Origin: Suillus spraguei
Taxonomy: Eukaryota; Basidiomycota; Agaricomycetes; Boletales; Suillaceae
Length of the DNA: 64,000 nt
Assembly: GCA_016800925.1 (NCBI GenBank)
Contig: JABCPU010000142.1
Location: 91,568-155,567 of the forward strand
Direction of reading: 5' to 3'
Both the position numbers and the translations under genes were made by a program. This document shows, in pieces, positions 45,946-57,610 of the stretch; positions within the stretch are counted from its first letter, which is position 1, and each line of letters starts with the position of its first letter. Below the pieces are notes generated by a model. The model ran no database searches, had not been told where the DNA came from, and saw nothing but the letters and a program-made list of their open reading frames with translations.

Positions 45946-47415
45946 TTAATCATCCTGGTTCGCATAGTAAATAGGGTCATCACTATACTCGTAGTCTTCG
46001 TCAGCGAATGATCCACTCCTCATATACGCGGCTTCTTCAGCACCTGCGCGTCGTTTAGAGTCCCTCCTTTTCTCTGCTTGAAGTCATTCATCATCAAGCT
46101 GTCGTTCCCAAGAACGAAGTGCATCATAGAATCCGTCGTCCTTCCAAGTTAATGTAAAAGGAGGAGTTCCGACTCGTCGAGGACAATAAATGGATAGATG
46201 GGTAGGCGACCAGTATCTACAAACCTTGTACTGGTATTCCGCACAGTTCTTTTGACGATGCCCAAGCAGTCCACAGACGCGACATTTCAGGTTTTCATCG
46301 GGATTGGAAATGGACTTGCGTAATGGTGAAGGTGACATGATGGGTTTGGGACTAATGGATCTGGTGCGCTTCTTCCCTTTATTCCGTTTCATATGTTTTA
46401 AGGCAAGGGTGTTGTCACGCCTGAGCTGCGCTTGCTGAGCTGGGGTGAGAGTGTATGCGGATGCGGGGAGATCAGGAGTAGTTCCTCGTTCAGCAACTGC
46501 AAGAAGTTCGTTAGAAGAAGAAGGGGTAGTAACACTGAAGTCTTTTACTAAGACTGGCGAGATAGGATCCATTGGACCAAATGATGACGGGATAGACATG
46601 GGAGGGTGGATATGAAGGTCTCAAAGTCGAGGACCGAGCACTACCAGCTCAGCGACAGGGATTCCTAATAGTTTTGCGGCCTTACACTGTTCTTCTGTAC
46701 AAGGTTTGTATAGTTCAGCAGGATGTTTGTAAGTGACTGTAACGAGGGGCGGCGAGGTTGATTGTTCGATGGGGGATGGGGTTCGTGGAGAGGTGAGTTC
46801 GGCTTGCGTTTGTTGCAGATCAGTGATGGCTTCTTCGACTAAGTTTCTGGCCGCTCTAGTTTCAGCAACTGATTGCTGGATGGTTTTGACAACCACGTTG
46901 GTGAGCTGTCCAATCTCCTGGACAGCAGTGCATAAGCCAGCAAGGGCGTCAACACTAGAATACATGCGCGAAGAAGAGGGTGCTGGAATAGGAAGTGGTG
47001 TATCTTCCTGCAGAGAGGGAGGTCGAGCAATACCTGCTCGGCGTTTGGCCATGATGTGAATAGCTTCCTCAACATTGCTCTTAAAAGAATTGGGAAGCAG
47101 CAACATAGCGTAAGAACAAATGCGTTTTTGAAGATGAAGGAGGCGATGGCGGTATGTGATTTCTTTGGTATCATTGGCAGTGGCTTCGATAAGGGCTGCT
47201 GTGCGAATAATGTTGACGAGGAGTAAGGCGGGGAAGGCGCCTCTTTCAGTGAGGATCCTTTCGATTTTGAGGGCATGTCCTTCACATAGAAGGGCGGCTT
47301 CAATATAGGAAGTGTTGTCGATTTCAGTGGTAAGGGTTCCGTAGTTTTCTGTGTCGGAGTCGGAGTCATTGTTGGCAACGGTGACGGGGGTAATGTATGC
47401 AGTGGGGAAAGACAT
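45946..47415 (-). pseudogene. ORF3 of chromovirus copy 2 (double zinc knuckle)
   Basis: Starts MSFPTAYITPV at 47415 and keeps one frame to 45946 except for two TGA stops (46621 and 46084). Where copy 1 has arginine codons (CGC or CGT), these are readily explained as CGA decayed to TGA. Helical N-terminal region, basic patch (KKRTRS), knuckle CRVCGLLGHRQKNC, second cluster starting YKVCRYW (first Cys replaced by Tyr), then WKDDGFYDALRSWERQLDD and an acidic tail. About 490 codons. Best-preserved frame of the three ORF3 copies. Confidence 0.82.
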
Positions 47416-50400
47416 TTGAAACAGTGTTTAGTTGATCAAGTGCTAGTGCGAGTTGATTGACTGAAGGATAATCAGAGGGTGTGTTGCTTCTTATAAGCAT
47501 TCAAAATTCGAGTGGAGTTCTTCAAGTTCTTTTCTGGGAGCTTACCCCCTTCGTAAGGCCATGGTCTACCACGACCATGATACTGTCAAAGCCTCTGGAG
47601 ACAGGGAGGTCGGTGATAAGATCAACAGAGACCTGAGAAAAGGGGCGAGTCACAGACGAGGGTATCAGGGTAAGCAGGGGTTGAACAGGATGTGTATCAA
47701 CCTTCATCTGCTGACAAAGGGCGCAACCCTCAACATATTTCTGAATATAAAAGCCCATAGTGGGCCACCAAGGTTTCCATTTAACGAGTTCTTCGGTTTT
47801 GAATCGACCGGGATGTCCCGCGGTAGGATGATCATGATACCTTTTCAGGATATTGGGACGATGTGCTGGTGGAATGTAGGCACGATTTTTTAAAATAGAG
47901 GACGTTCTCCTCAATCTTCCAGTCAGAGAGTGCCAATTTCATGGGGGGAAGACACACGCCATCTGTTACAGTTGTACGTGCCCCTATTCATTTTCCCTTA
48001 TCTTCCTACTTGTATATCATGTCACATGACTCTGACTCATATGCTCAACGCATCTGTACAATACATGCCTCCCTTATGAGGATACGCAGCTACATTCTCA
48101 CGGTTACTTGGTCTGTGTGCACATATGTACATATATAAGCACAGTGTACTTGTAGTAGATTCTTTACTTTAATCTTACTGGGTTTTACCTGGAATCTCCT
48201 TCGCTTAGGTCTCCAACCTAAGTTGTCTTGAATCGTCTCTAAGTCTAAGCACTCCTTAGCCTTAGTCTCTATTCTCGCAGAACCTCTTTGACTTGTCATT
48301 GAGGCCGAACCCTTGATCATACTCGGAACGTGTTCCTTGTACTTTCACCTTGTCCTCTTCTGGACATTGTAAGAACTTCCAGCAGACCGGCTGTGTCTTT
48401 TCACTGTCGCTGGTGATGCCACCCCAGTTTGTAACACCATCGAGGGCATTGGACGCTGTCTTGAAGACAGGGTTGTCGAGGGGGTCGGAGGACGATAAGA
48501 CATCCTTCAGATCGGCATCGAGAAGATGAACGAATAGAGTGTCAGGGAGGAGTATCTGGTCCTCGTTATCGTCTTTGCCGGAGTCATAGTCTGGCCGGCG
48601 AGATAGTGCATCAGGTACTGCCAATTTAGTACCTGCAACGTGATGTAGTTCAATGTCATAAAGTGACAAAATCAATTGCCAACGTGCTTGGCGACATGTA
48701 AGCTTCTGTGCACTTCTGAAGTACAGAAGATTCTTGTGGTCGGTGAATACCAGGATGGGGTGTGGGTTCCCTTCAAGATAATGGCGCCATTCATTCAATG
48801 CCCTGATCACGGCAAGGAGTTCTCGATCGAAGACTTGGTAATTGCGTTCCGCGGGGTTCAAAGACTGGGAGAGGTATGCACATGGGTGATAAACACCATT
48901 CTCATCAGTTTGCAAGAGAACCCCGCCAGTTGCTACAAGCGAAGCGTCTGTAGCAATGGCAAATTGTCGGGAGGGATCAGGGTTACGGAGTACCAGTTGG
49001 GATGTGAAGCGTCGTTTCAATTCTTCGAAGGTGTCCATACATTTGGTTGACCAATCAAAGGTCTTATCCTTTTTGGTCAATTCGATAAGGGGTCGGGCGA
49101 TGTCAGAATAGTGGGAAATGAACGTGCGATAGAAGTTGCAAAAACCGAGGAATGACCGAACATCTTTTACGGATTTCGGAGTTGGCCAGTCGGCGATTCC
49201 TTTAGTCTTGGCAGTGTCCATAGCAACTTGTCCGGGCTGAATTATCATTCCAAGATATTCCACTTCTTCTGCATCGAAGGTGCATTTCTCTGGTTTCAGG
49301 AACAGGTGTTCCTTTCGTATTTTCATCAAAACCCGTCTTGTCCGTTCACGACGTTCTGCCATAGTTGTGGAGAAAATTAGGATATCGTCCATGTAGATAA
49401 CCATCCATCCTTCATTGATTTCCTGTTGGAAGGTACGATTCATGTATGCTTGGAAAGTTGCCGGGGAATTGCAGAGGCCAAAGAACATGACGTTTGGTTC
49501 AAAGAGACCGAATTCCATAGTAAAAGCAGCTTTCCAGCGATCATTGGGATGGATGCGAATATTGTTATAGTCGGACCGGATATCCATTTTTGTAAAGAAC
49601 TGTGCGTTATGAAGGCGTGCGACAAGGGAGATAGGGAGTGGGAGCGGATAGGCATTCTTTACCGTCCAATCATTGATGTAGCGATAATCTTGACAGGGAC
49701 GCAATTCTCCACTCTTCTTTCCCACAAAGAAGAAGCCACTGGCTTGGGGTGACTTCGATTCTGAGATGAAACCTTTCACAATGTTTTCATTGATAAACAT
49801 TTTGACGGCAGCGCGTTCTTTTTCTGATAGCGGGTAAACCTTAGACATACGAGGGATAAAACTGGGTTTCGTATCGATCCGATGATCGATACCGGGACGT
49901 TCAGGGGGTAGTTTGTTTAATCCGTCTTTAGCAAAGACGTCTGCGAAGTCGTGCAAATAGTCTGGGACCAATTCTTCGAATGATTTCTTTTTCTTTTCCT
50001 TCTCATCCGTGGCAAATTCCTGAGCTTTGTTACTATATTTCGGAGGAGGAAGGGAGATTGTGGAGTAGTTGGGGAGTTGTTCGAGTTGGGAAGTTCATCA
50101 TGTGTGAGAGGTGTATCCATGAATACTTCTTCTATGATTCTCATGCTAACCCCATCGGTATCATACTCCACAAGAAACTCTCCATCTCCAAGCTCGTAAG
50201 AGGAAATTTCTCGCACTTCTGGTGCGTGCCAGACATCTTGCATTGTGTTGAATCGGTCATCATCCTCTGTTGGAATCAACGAGGGCACAGGTTCTTTTTC
50301 ATCAGGGATTTCTTCAATTGAAGTTGAAGGGGTATGTTGGAGGGTTTTCGGAGGGACGTAGAACTTGGATAGTTTCAGTACGTTCGTATCTCGTCCAGGG

Positions 50401-51180
50401 ATTTCTTCTTCCGCTTTTCTTTTCCCATACTGTTGTTCTTCTATTGGCTGTTGCTCAATAGGTTCTTGGCTGGCCGATGCTCAGGCTCAGATTCATTCTT
50501 GCGCTTTTCTGCGCGGGGAATTGGTGATACTGGTCGCAGCAGTTGTACACAGGGAATAGGGTCGGTGGTGCGTGGTGTTTGTACTTCTGGCTCTGGATTG
50601 TAGGAATAGAAGGGATTACGAGGGGTCTCGGGAATCGGGAGTATTGCCATTTCTTAGAATGACAGTTGAAGGCTGGAGGCAATCCATTTTTCTTCCGATC
50701 CATATCCATATCAATTTTGATTTCATCTGATTTCGTTGTTTGAGGGAGGGTTAATGTTTCAGCAGCCCAATCTATACTTGGGTTCATTGCTCATAACCAC
50801 GGAATTCCCAGAAGGATTTGATCTCTTCTTCCTAGTTTGGTGATATTGAATTTTCCATACATGGTTCGTTCGTCAATTTTGACCACTAGGAGGCAATAGT
50901 GCATGATTGGTCCTCCTTTGATAAGAGTTCCATCTGCCATAGTAACTCGAAACGGTGTTTTGAGTTTTTGTCGTGTGATTTGATGGAGTTTTACAAACTC
51001 TTCTGAAATGAATGTTCCTGCCGCTCCTGAATCGATAACGGTGGTGGTGTCGACGGATTTCAAGCGAGTACGCGAGGAAGGGTGATAGGGACACAAAGTT
51101 CTTTTCTTTCACCTACAGCGCATACAAGTCTTAGTAATACATTGGGAGAAACATACGTCGAATCTTTGTTTCTCCAGGTT
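47416..51180 (-). pseudogene. pol: Pol of chromovirus copy 2
   Basis: Reading down from 51180: protease with DSGAAGTFIS (51096-50794), stop TGA at 50791 where copy 1 has CGA, charged linker with frame changes (50787-49917), then an intact reverse transcriptase/RNase H frame (49971 to about 48437; VIYMDDILIFS, ATDASLVATGG, DHKNLLYF). A solo LTR splits it at 47964-48436. The integrase zinc domain and the first catalytic region ([10 protein letters not shown]) follow, then a deletion near 47543 fuses DHGLTKG to the last chromodomain residues. Confidence 0.88.
47964..48436 (+). mobile_element. Solo LTR, family A, inserted in copy 2 pol
   Basis: 473 bp, TGTTACAGTTG to CAGTTTGTAACA, target duplication CCATC (47959-47963 and 48437-48441). 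It lies antisense to its host, so the family has inserted into itself. Confidence 0.93.
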
Positions 51181-52012
51181 AAAAATCTGCAATAATCCGC
51201 CTCACAGTTTCTTGTCGTCTTCTTCTTCTTTGACTTCGGTTTGTCGGAGCGGGGTCTTCTTCTTTCTGTCAGGACAGTTATGAATACGGTGTCCTGTCTT
51301 CTTGCACCCGAAGCATTGTCCTTTCTTCATGCATTCGGATCTCTCCATATCGGAGATTCGATCTACGACCATGGCATTGGAGTCATGATTAGGGATATAT
51401 CGTGCGTTTCCGTAATTCTTCTTCTTTTGTTGTGGGGCATGACGTGTCCTCATGGCTTGAAGCTGATGATGGGAATTGTCAATGGAAACGCATTGCAGCA
51501 CAACATCTCGAAATACTTCTGAGACATCTCCTAGTGCGAAAAGCTTTGTAAGGATACCCCAATTCAGGCCATCTTGGAAGAATTGGATCTTTGTTGCATT
51601 GTCGGTGATGTGAGCCTTGGCTGCAAGTGCCTCAAAGTCGCGATGTAAGTGTGAAGATCTCCGCTTCCTTGTTTGAGATCCCTGAGTTTCGTAAGTGCAG
51701 TTCCTTTGGTATCCACTGGATCAAAGGCTTCTTTGAAGCTTTTCATAAAATCTACCATTGTCCCATAACCAACTTTTTGTCCGGAAGTGTCGGTTGATTG
51801 AGCATGATCAAGGAATTGCTCTTTCCAGGATTTGGCATTCTTTTCAGTCATAAAGGATGTTATGAAAATGATCTTCTGCTTGTCGGTAGTGTAGAGCTTT
51901 TCATTGATGTCGAAGTGTAGATTGCATGACTGAATAAATTCGTGAGAGTTATCGCGATCTCCATCAAAACCGGTTGGCTGACCATTTTATATTCAAATTC
52001 TTTGGTCGTCAT
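51181..52012 (-). pseudogene. gag: Gag of chromovirus copy 2
   Basis: Starts MTTKEFEYKM at 52012. Capsid-like region (AKSWKEQFLDHAQSTD, LRDLKQGSGDLHTY) and the knuckle CFGCKKTGHRIHNC are present. Frame jumps near 51980, 51855, 51630 and 51530 and an early stop near 51203 disable it. Confidence 0.85.
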
Positions 52013-52042
52013 ATTTGGCGATTCGTCTTGTGAGTTATACTT

Positions 52043-52786
52043 TGTTAAGACCGTACTCAAGGGGAGAGAGATCCAAAGGGCTTTGGCCTCAGTTTGTGCA
52101 CTGTGCCCCTTTCTCGAGTAATGCCCCTTATTTCAGGGAGGAGTTTATTCGTCCGAAGACCCAGAAGGAGTTGCGTGACGGATCCGGGTGTCCGAAGGTT
52201 GTTCAGAACGTAGGAAGAGGACAGAGATTAAGGCTAGCTTCGGAACGAGTTCCTAACTAGAAACTAACGGAGGTAGACTATCGAAGATAGAGTCAGAGAT
52301 ATAGACTATAGGAATCAATCCTAAGTCTCGGAAGGTGACTTAAAGCGGAAAGTGGCTTAAATCCGGAGGAAACAGAATGAGTAGAATCTAAGATGATATT
52401 CGAACTAAGATTCTACGGAGATTTACAAGTGGTTTATATACTGTAAGTATCTAAGACGGATAATCAGCAAGTCCGGGACTGAGGGCTATGTACGAAGTGT
52501 AACGGAAGTCTATTAGTTAATGCACAGCGGATCAGTAAGCATGAATCGGAAATGAACACAGGAAACGGATCAGTAACACAGGACGGAAATATAAACAGCC
52601 GGAATACCGGAAACAGGAGGAATGATGAAAGGAGATAGACGCAGATATACACAAGGAGTTAAGGTGCGAGAAGTGAGTACATTCGGATGGGTGGTCCAGA
52701 CAGGATCTGTGGACCGGACGGATATGGAATAGATCGGATCTGATCGGATATGGTCGGATCTGAGATTAGAAGTATGGTTTATGACA
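52043..52786 (-). mobile_element. Solo LTR, family E, reverse copy
   Basis: 744 bp, TGTTAAGACCGTAC to ATGGTTTATGACA, target duplication TACTT (52038-52042 and 52787-52791). It sits in the leader between PBS and gag of chromovirus copy 2. Confidence 0.92.
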
Positions 52787-52878
52787 TACTTTCTCGGTGC
52801 CTACACGCGCTGTCTTGCTGTCCGTTAGGGCTTATCAGGGTTCAGGGTCGAAGACTGGGTAGTCGACAATTCAGAAGG

Positions 52879-52889
52879 ACTTTAATCTT
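52879..52889 (-). other. Primer-binding site of copy 2, self-complementary to its LTR
   Basis: ACTTTAATCTT on the plus strand, one base from the LTR at 52891, is identical to the sense of the LTR segment whose complement (AAGATTAAAGT) occurs in both LTRs of this element. Same geometry as copy 1. Confidence 0.62.
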
Positions 52890-52890
52890 T

Positions 52891-53366
52891 TGTTACGAAC
52901 TGGGATGGCGTCACCAGCGACAGTGAAAAGACACAGACGGTCTACTGGGAGGTTCTTACAATGTCCAGAAGAGGACAAGGTGAAAGTACAAGGAATGTGT
53001 TCCAAGTACGATCAAGGTTCTGGCCTCAAGGGTAAGTCTGAGAGGTTCTACAAGAATAGAGACTAAGGCTAAGGAGTGCTTAGACTTAGAGACGATTCAA
53101 GACAACTTAGGTTGGAGACCTAAGCGAAGGATATTCCAGGTAAAACCCAGTAAGATTAAAGTAAAGAATTTGCTACAAGTACAACGTGCTTAAATAGACC
53201 AATATGTGCGCACAGACCAAGAGAGGCGTGGGAAAGTAAGTGCGTATCCAAATAAGGAAGGCAACTATAGTACAGATGCATTGAGCATATGAGTCAGAGT
53301 CATGTGACATGATATACAAGTAAGGAAACAAAGAGAAAATGAATAGGGGCACGTACAATTGTAACA
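52891..53366 (-). repeat. 5' LTR of chromovirus copy 2
   Basis: 476 bp, six differences from the 3' LTR, all transitions. Confidence 0.94.
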
Positions 53367-53371
53367 CCGCC

Positions 53372-54967
53372 GACGTTCTCTTCTTCCTCGAGCCCATGGA
53401 GCTCTGCAGCTTGGCGGAAAGCAAAGTCTGCGATCCTGTCGGCGCAATGTGATAGTCGGATGGTGGGTAGGGTGATGAGGATGGCATCGACAAGGGAGTA
53501 GAGAGGCTGCGTGATATTCCCGAAGATGAGGCGAACGAGGAAGGTCTGTGCGGTGCTTGGCCATGAGATGAGACAGCGCCAGAGGTGCCAAACACTGCAT
53601 GACTGTGGTGTGCAGGCATCTGTGGTTTCCAGGGGAGAACAAATGAGTTTCATTCAGATGGAGGAGGTGACAGTGACGCAGCATACTGGTGCTTGTGTCC
53701 CACCACTTTGGGGGGACTATCAAGACTGATGACACGACAACGGGAGGAGTTGAACTCCATCCCGCTGTCGCTGTCATACATACATATTGACATCCCCTCT
53801 CCAATGTGTCCAGCACATTGCCAAGGGAGGTAAAGAGAGGGCCTTGGTCATTGTCGTCGGCATCAGCATCAGGATCATTATAAAGGTCGCCATCTGGGTC
53901 ATCGATGTCAGGCCAGCATAGTAAGGAGAGTCAGGATGGTGTGAAGGGAGGGGATGGCATGGCTGTGATTGTGTGTGAGAGTGAGAGTGAGAAGGGACTT
54001 GCAGCACTGGGAATGGATCAGGAGTGGATGGCTGTGGTTGTGTGTGAGAGTGAGAGTGAGAAGGGGCTTGTGGTACTCACTGGGAAGGATCAGGAGTAGA
54101 TGGCTGTGGTTGCTGCTGCTGACAAGAACCACTCATCAGGATGTCTTGCTCAGCCAAAGATGTTGCAGGCCTGGAAAGGAGGGACTCCCCCTCAGGCTGG
54201 AGCTGACAGTTTGGGGGAAGGAGCCAATGGCCACCAGTATCTTGGCGGGCAGAGGTATTGGCCCTCCCATGTGGACGGACCAGGGTGTAGAAATCAGCGG
54301 CATGATCGACTCCCGGTTGGGACGTAAATATTTTAGCGCCGAAGGTGGGATTGGAGAAGAGGAAAGGATGAAGCTGGTCGTACCATGGGAATTCAGCTAG
54401 CACTTGCTCTGAAAGTTCAATGAATAAAATAAAATAAAAAGCAATGGCAAAAAAACACTTACTATGTAGGTTGGCTGCCACATTTTCATCAAGCGGAGTG
54501 ACACCAGCGCCAGTCTTGTTGAACTTGCTTAGTTGCTCCTTGAACGATTTTTTAAGGCTTTTGAAAATTAAATTAGTAGCTACAATGGTGAATGATTCAA
54601 ACACTTATGAAGTAATTTGGTTGCCCACTGCTACATCAAATTTCTTTGACTCCTCAGCATACGCCACCGAATACTCTGAGTTGTTCTCAAATATCAGTCT
54701 CGCTATGACTCGATAGATTTCCCCCTTGTCCTTTCCAGAAGGGCGCTCCTCATTAGTATGAGCTGTGGTTTTTTTACCTTCGTAGAATAGTACACAGGCA
54801 TCGGACAGATGAGTGACGAGGTGCCGCACAAGAGTGTCAGTGCGATGGAGATTGGAGGCTTTAGTCCAATGGACAATGATCTTGGGTGTGGCGGACCTAG
54901 GGGCTAGTATGTGAGGGGAATTGGACCCACGTCCTCGAGAATTCCCTCTTCCATGGGATGCAGACAT
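53372..54967 (-). pseudogene. Harbinger partner ORF (putative DNA-binding protein), main part
   Basis: Minus-strand start MSASHGRGNSRGRGS at 54967. The N-terminal ~120 residues (VHWTKASNLHRTDTLVRHL and onward) have the layout of the Myb/SANT-like partner proteins of PIF/Harbinger elements. An intron near 54420-54470 (GTAAGT...TTTCAG) precedes QVLAEFPWYDQLHPF. A proline/glutamine-rich part contains two copies of a PSHSHSHTQSQP repeat (53940-54100). Frames shift several times. The gene is cut by chromovirus copy 2 at 53371 and ends at 45080. Confidence 0.5.
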
Positions 54968-55156
54968 AATTTCGTTAAATCACTGCTTTAGATGGTTTTG
55001 TCTGTACCTCATTGTCCTTCTCGTCTTATTCTACATGTCGCACAATAAGGTAACTATGCTGCGATGGATATACTGGGCGTATAACCAGCTTCCCTGGCCG
55101 CATAGACTGCAGTTTACCAAAGGGTAGGGTGAGGGTCTGATCCGGCATGTGAGAAA
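54968..55156. other. Right flank of the Harbinger region
   Basis: Non-coding 189 bp between the partner ORF start and duplication copy 2. It should hold the promoter and right terminus of the Harbinger element, but no inverted repeat could be matched by eye. Confidence 0.35.
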
Positions 55157-56174
55157 CCTGCGTACGCAGGAGGTTTATTTGTTTGTTAAAACCGATGAGG
55201 TACGTGCACTACAGTAGAGGATCAAGTTTACTAAAGTAGTTTCAACAACCTGTTCAACATGATTCTTTACGTCCGACATCACGAAGAAACATCATGTCTG
55301 AAGATAGTGCACTTTCATAACAAAGACATACCTTCAGAGATGGAAGCCAACGCGAAAAGCAAGCATATCTCGTCACATTTGTGTCCATGATCCTGACAGT
55401 GGGACTTTTTAGTTCTGGACGAAACATTATTTCACTTTTGATCTTGTGCGCGAACAATGTTCTTGCCTAGTACTTGACATCTGACCTCCGGCAGGTGTTC
55501 ATTGAGGGTCAATATGATCCAAAAAATCTGACCGCCCTAGCGCATCATTTGAAGATTCTGCGGTCTCTCATGTTCATGAATAGCCCAGGTCCGAATTTTC
55601 AGTATCCTGTAGGCAGAGTTTGGAACACGCATCATTTCGATTTAAGCATCGTGCGCGCATCGCATCGATATTAGACCCTTTTGGTAGGGTGTCCTCCACT
55701 GATATCGAGCACTTTCTTTTGATACTTGGGTTTTGTCTACCACTGTAGGGGCAGAAATTCTCTGATCTGGACAGCAGCACCATAAATATATTTGTATACA
55801 ATGTAAAGCACCAGCTGTAGAATCAGTCATTATATTACAACAAAAAGGACTCGCTTCCAAGACAATCCCATGGTCTTTTCAAACCTGTTCGGTTGAAAGA
55901 AAGACCATCCCCGGGAGGGTCTCCCCCAGGTGCCACAATAGGCTTCCTGCCTTTAAGAGGGTAGAGCGAGTCAGAGAAGCAGGGTCACTGCAGGTTCAAA
56001 TGACGAATGAGGGATCAGAATTCAGGATGAGGCCGAGGGATTAAGCGAACTTTCTGTGGCTACGAAGAAGAGAATCGTCGATTATGGGCACTACAGGTTC
56101 TGCCGAAATTCTGTTATCCCACAGCAATGATTTCGCCCGATCAATCAAAATCATGCACATAAGTACGTGCAGGA

Positions 56175-56182
56175 TATAAAAG
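56175..56182 (+). promoter_or_regulatory. TATA box of the second peptide gene copy
   Basis: TATAAAAG, 88 nt before ATG 56270, identical to the copy 1 box. Confidence 0.65.
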
Positions 56183-56269
56183 CTGATCGTCGTCCTACAG
56201 TGTTCCCCCATCCTCAGAGATATCATTCGAAACCCCCCTCAGAAAATTGTATATTGCCTCGCACAGAAA

Positions 56270-56475
56270 ATGCGTTTTTCAATTCCCGCTGTTGTTGTTG
56301 CTTTGACAGCATCTATGTTTGTCAATGCGGACGTCTGGTCAATATTGCGTTACAAGTCATGAGTGTTGCGCGGGCTTGTCTTGTGGTCCTGATTCAGTGA
56401 GTATGAGCAGATCGCTGTGCAACCAAGATTCAACCACAATGACGACTCACCTGCACACCTTAGGTCTGCATTTAA
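56270..56475 (+). pseudogene. Second copy of the six-cysteine peptide gene, frameshifted
   Basis: Signal peptide (residues 1-20) nearly identical to copy 1. Intron 56397-56463 (67 nt, GTGAGT...CCTTAG) is about 97% identical. Between them a net loss of about 5 nt just after the signal peptide removes the first cysteine codon and shifts the frame, leading to a stop within 12 codons. Downstream, in the shifted frame, the remaining cysteines keep the spacing x5-CC-x4-C and the exon 2 cysteine is present. The loops differ strongly from copy 1. Not expected to make a functional peptide. Confidence 0.7.
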
Positions 56476-56801
56476 TTTAGAAAATGAAAATGGAGCCGGC
56501 AGCCTGAGCGGCACGTCGAGACAGTAATTAGATTTTCTGCTTTCGCTTTGGCATTATGGTTGATGGTGCAATATCTAGTTCGGAGCCCATCAGTACGGTT
56601 GTATTTGGAGTCTGGGACGAGTTTTCATACTGCTCGAGCGATGTAAATATTTGAATGTAATGCTTGGGAGCCCGTAACTGGCGTTGGTGAACCGAAATCG
56701 CCAAAGTCACTGCTGCGACAGCAAGCGAACGACTGCCATCATCGTGCAGTGATAATGCCATCAACATTGATGCAGAAGAGCTGACAAATGAGTCGCCTCA
56801 T

Positions 56802-57610
56802 GTGGTTTCGCTTGTCCCGGGGGGGCGGGCCAGAACCAAAAGTAATTCAAATCATTAATGATGGCAGAGGTTCTCACTTTCGTCAACCTCACCAAATACT
56901 TCCATATAGAGTGTCCCTTCTATATTTTCCGTCCTCGTGGCTTCGATGCTGGCCACCCCTTCTTCGCATCCATGAATGAAATGGTTTCCTGTTATACCGC
57001 AGCAGTCAAGAAGACTCGGGCGACGGGACCATACGCTATTGCCGGCCACAGGTATCGGTGCATTTGAAGTTACAAAGCGGCTCGAGGTCATGGGCGATGA
57101 AGTCAAGTTCGTGGGTCTCATCAACATTCCCCCTGATATCGCCCCTGGGATGAAAAAGATTGATTGAACATCTTGCATGCTTAACTTGACATCCTTGCTT
57201 GGTCTCGTGTCAGAACATGATCCCATTGATCTCCTCCCAGAAGACTGCTCATGAAGCAGGAGCAGGTCGAGTCTGTGTGGGAAAAGTCGCCTCCTGACCG
57301 AATTGTCAAGATCAAGCTGGCGCTTGAGAAGTTTGATAAATAATGAGTGGACTTATCTAGGTCTCTCTTCCGCTGTGGGCTAGATTACAACCCATTAGGC
57401 TTAGTTTTGTAAATCCGTTTATCTTCTACCTTGGAACCTCTTGCTTATATACCAACTCCCCAACGGTACTCGAGGTTTTCTATGTTATGCAACCAAGGTC
57501 AAATGGCTTAACAACCAGCTCGAGCCATAGTCTAGAGTGATACAGTGATCAGTTCCTGGGGAACACCACACGCTCAGGGACCTTGAGCACGTCTTGCAGT
57601 TCTAAATGGG
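56802..57610 (+). pseudogene. Decayed thioesterase domain of an NRPS-like synthetase
   Basis: Coding similarity in several frames: VLTFVNLTKYFHIECPFYIF, then RPRGFDAGHPFFASM and EMVSCYTAAVKKTRATGPYA, then KRLEVMGDEVKFVGLINIP, and further on DRIVKIKLALEKF and GLDYNPLG. The order and words match the C-terminal thioesterase of mushroom A-T-TE quinone synthetases (atromentin-synthetase type). The nucleophile elbow G-x-S-x-G is destroyed (AGHRYR, with a small deletion) and several stops follow. No adenylation or carrier domain lies upstream: the fragment starts exactly where duplication copy 2 ends. Confidence 0.72.

Larger units (their letters stand above)
45438..53366 (-). mobile_element. Near-complete Ty3/gypsy chromovirus, copy 2
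   Basis: Minus-strand order: 5' LTR (52891-53366), PBS (52879-52889), leader holding a family E solo LTR, gag (from 52012), pol, ORF3 and 3' LTR (45438-45913). Target duplication CCGCC (45433-45437 and 53367-53371). LTRs differ by about six transitions in 476 bp. Pol lacks the integrase core and chromodomain through a ~0.87-kb deletion at about 47543, and a family A solo LTR sits in the pol region (47964-48436). CGA-to-TGA stops occur at 50791, 46621 and 46084. It cannot move on its own. Confidence 0.95.
55157..56801 (+). repeat. Segmental duplication, copy 2
   Basis: Partner of 1-1734. It starts CCTGCGTACGCAGG and ends AGTCGCCTCAT, then runs directly into a thioesterase remnant. A frame at 55474-55674 (DLRQVFIEGQYDPKNL and onward) is better preserved than in copy 1 but has no ATG and no recognised family. 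Confidence 0.9.

Noticed and set aside
45438..53366. Envelope gene making the element an endogenous retrovirus
   Set aside because: ORF3 has no signal peptide or membrane segment and has zinc knuckles; it is not an envelope protein.
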